Shown here piece after piece: positions 4,274 through 5,663 of a stretch of 5,663 bases of DNA. The notes beneath the pieces were generated by a model, which ran no database searches, had not been told where the DNA came from, and was given only the letters and a program-made list of their open reading frames with translations. The DNA comes from Solirubrobacterales bacterium (lineage in GTDB: Bacteria; Actinomycetota; Thermoleophilia; Solirubrobacterales; Solirubrobacteraceae), in assembly GCA_017354065.1 (NCBI GenBank), contig JAFMRN010000170.1, positions 1 through 5,663 of the forward strand. The letters run 5' to 3'. The position numbers and the translations under genes are program-made. How positions within the stretch are numbered: position 1 is the stretch's first letter; the number at the start of each line of letters is the position of its first letter.

Positions 4274-5663
4274 CCCAGGCGGACCCGCTAACGGCACTGG
4301 GCCGCGCGCTCTCAGCGGCGGTCCAGGAGGTCGCCCCCGGCCATACGCTCGGCACGCCGCCCGCCCTTGAGCGCCCCAAGCGCGCCGGACAAGGCGATTA
4401 CGCCACCAACGCGGCGATGCTGCTGGCCCCGATCCTCGGTGAGCCCCCGCGCACGATCGCCGAACGGCTCGGCACCGCCCTGGGCGAGATCCTGGGCGAC
4501 ACGCTCGCCTCCTTCGAGGTCGCCGGCCCCGGGTTCGTCAACCTGACGCTGTCTGATGCCTGGCACCGGGCCGCGGTCCGTTCCGTTTTGGACGCCGGTG
4601 CACGGTTCGGCGGCGGGGGCGCGGAGACACCTGAGCGGATTCTCCTGGAGTTTGTCTCGGCCAACCCGACCGGTCCGGTCGTGGCCGCCAGCGGCCGCCA
4701 CGCCGCCGTCGGTGACTCGCTGGCGCGGCTGCTGGAGCACCACGGTCACACGGTCGGGCGCGAGTACTACGTGAACGACTACGGCTCCCAGGTCTTGCAC
4801 CTGGGCGAGTCCGTCCGCGCCCGCGCGCTCGGTGAGCCGGTCCCGGATGACGGCTATCAGGGGGACTACGTGGCCGATATTGCCGCCGCCCTGCCCGACG
4901 CCCACAAGCCGGACGTCGACATCAACGACCTCTCACGCCAGTCGGTCGAGTACCTGCTGTCGGAGATCCGCGCCACGCTGGCCCGCTACGGCGTGAACTA
5001 CGACCGTTTCTTCTCCGAGCGCGACCTGCACGAGGGTTCGCCCAACGCGGTCGAAGCGGTGATCGAGCGCCTGCGCCAGGCGGGGCACGTCTACGAGCAC
5101 GAGGGCGCCGTCTGGTTGCGCACCACCGATTTCGGCGACGACAAGGACCGCGTGCTGTTCCGCACCGGCGGCGATCACACCTACTTCGCGTCTGACATCG
5201 CCTACATGCAGTCCAAGCGCGACCGTGGCTGGGAGCGCCAGATCCTGGTGCTCGGCGCCGATCACCACGGGTACGTGCCGCGCCTGCAGGCAGCGTTCCA
5301 GGCACTCGGCGGTGACCCGTCACAGCTCGAGGCGCTGATCATGCAGCTGGTCCACCTGGTCGAGGGCGGTGAGCGCTCGAAGATGTCCAAGCGCCGCGGC
5401 GACTTCGTGACCCTTGACGAGCTGCTGGACGAGATCGGGGTCGATGCGACCCGCTACTTCATGCTGCAGAGCTCGTTCGACCGCACGCTCGATCTGAACG
5501 TGGATCTGGCGAAGTCACAGTCCAATGAGAACCCGGTCTACTACATCCAGTACGCGCACGCGCGGATCGCGTCGATGCTGCGCAAGCTCTCAGACTACCG
5601 GGTCGCGGCCGCGGTGGCCTCCGCCGACGGCTGGAGCGGTGGTCCGTTGGACGCCCGCGAGCG
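4270..5663 (+). CDS. argS: Arginyl-tRNA synthetase (ArgS), C-terminus cut by window edge
   Basis: A cytosolic class I synthetase charging tRNA-Arg with arginine using ATP. 464 codons are present of the roughly 550-590 usual. The order is: N-terminal tRNA D-loop recognition domain (about 1-95, with GQGDYATNAAM at 40-50 and GPGFVNLTL), catalytic Rossmann core from about 123, EYYVNDYGSQV, LRTTDFGDDKDRVLFR, the ADHHGYVPRL block, the KMSKR loop (371-375), and the beginning of the anticodon-binding DALR domain (from NENPVYYIQYAHARI). The HIGH signature after SANPTGP (130-136) is missing: V138-A139-A140-S141 stands where H-V-G-H normally is, although the KMSKR loop and flanks are intact. The frame is open throughout, so this looks like a functional variant and not decay. 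The GTG start overlaps the channel stop. No second argS can be seen in this window. Confidence 0.95.
   Translation, partial: MTQADPLTALGRALSAAVQEVAPGHTLGTPPALERPKRAGQGDYATNAAMLLAPILGEPPRTIAERLGTALGEILGDTLASFEVAGPGFVNLTLSDAWHRAAVRSVLDAGARFGGGGAETPERILLEFVSANPTGPVVAASGRHAAVGDSLARLLEHHGHTVGREYYVNDYGSQVLHLGESVRARALGEPVPDDGYQGDYVADIAAALPDAHKPDVDINDLSRQSVEYLLSEIRATLARYGVNYDRFFSERDLHEGSPNAVEAVIERLRQAGHVYEHEGAVWLRTTDFGDDKDRVLFRTGGDHTYFASDIAYMQSKRDRGWERQILVLGADHHGYVPRLQAAFQALGGDPSQLEALIMQLVHLVEGGERSKMSKRRGDFVTLDELLDEIGVDATRYFMLQSSFDRTLDLNVDLAKSQSNENPVYYIQYAHARIASMLRKLSDYRVAAAVASADGWSGGPLDARE

Noticed and set aside
4312..4905. Minus-strand open frames opposite argS
   Set aside because: They oppose a conserved ArgS frame with intact synthetase blocks and have no domain of their own.

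Overview
This GC-rich window reads as part of an actinobacterial chromosome. The Hanks-type kinase (GVGGMSTV glycine loop, HRDVKPGN, then GSVLGTAAYLAPEQARGE) and the DUF3467 protein look most like those I recall from Thermoleophilia (Solirubrobacterales). That placement rests on remembered protein style, not on a search. Coding density is high: there is no gene-free stretch over about 100 bp, and no tRNA, rRNA, CRISPR, insertion sequence or phage gene is visible.

The window is organised around a divergent start point near 2844-2862. Leftwards (minus strand), in transcription order, lie a DUF3467 protein (2843-2526), a 102-bp gap with two GC-rich hairpins and a short tandem repeat, a calcineurin-like metallophosphoesterase (2423-1692), a Thr/Ser/Pro/Gly-rich lipoprotein (1658-903), and a serine/threonine protein kinase (906 to beyond base 1). 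The lipoprotein stop and kinase start share a GTGA overlap, and only 33 bp separate the phosphoesterase from the lipoprotein, so these three look like one transcription unit: a possible surface-sensing and phosphosignalling group.

Rightwards (plus strand) lie rlmH (23S rRNA pseudouridine methyltransferase, 2863-3273), a two-TM channel-like protein with a cytosolic RCK/TrkA regulatory module (3284-4273), and argS (arginyl-tRNA synthetase, 4270 to beyond the right edge). Spacings are 10 bp and a 4-bp GTGA overlap, so these three are probably co-transcribed. Two are translation-related housekeeping genes; the channel between them suggests ion homeostasis tied to the same expression.

The points most worth a second look are: a compact, nearly symmetric promoter-like element between the divergent starts that would give leaderless or near-leaderless mRNAs in both directions; an ArgS whose HIGH signature is replaced by VAAS; and a channel whose selectivity filter reads TTLGTI instead of TVGYG. 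I see no clear evidence of an entirely new multi-gene system. The kinase-lipoprotein-phosphoesterase group is the best candidate for an under-described functional module.
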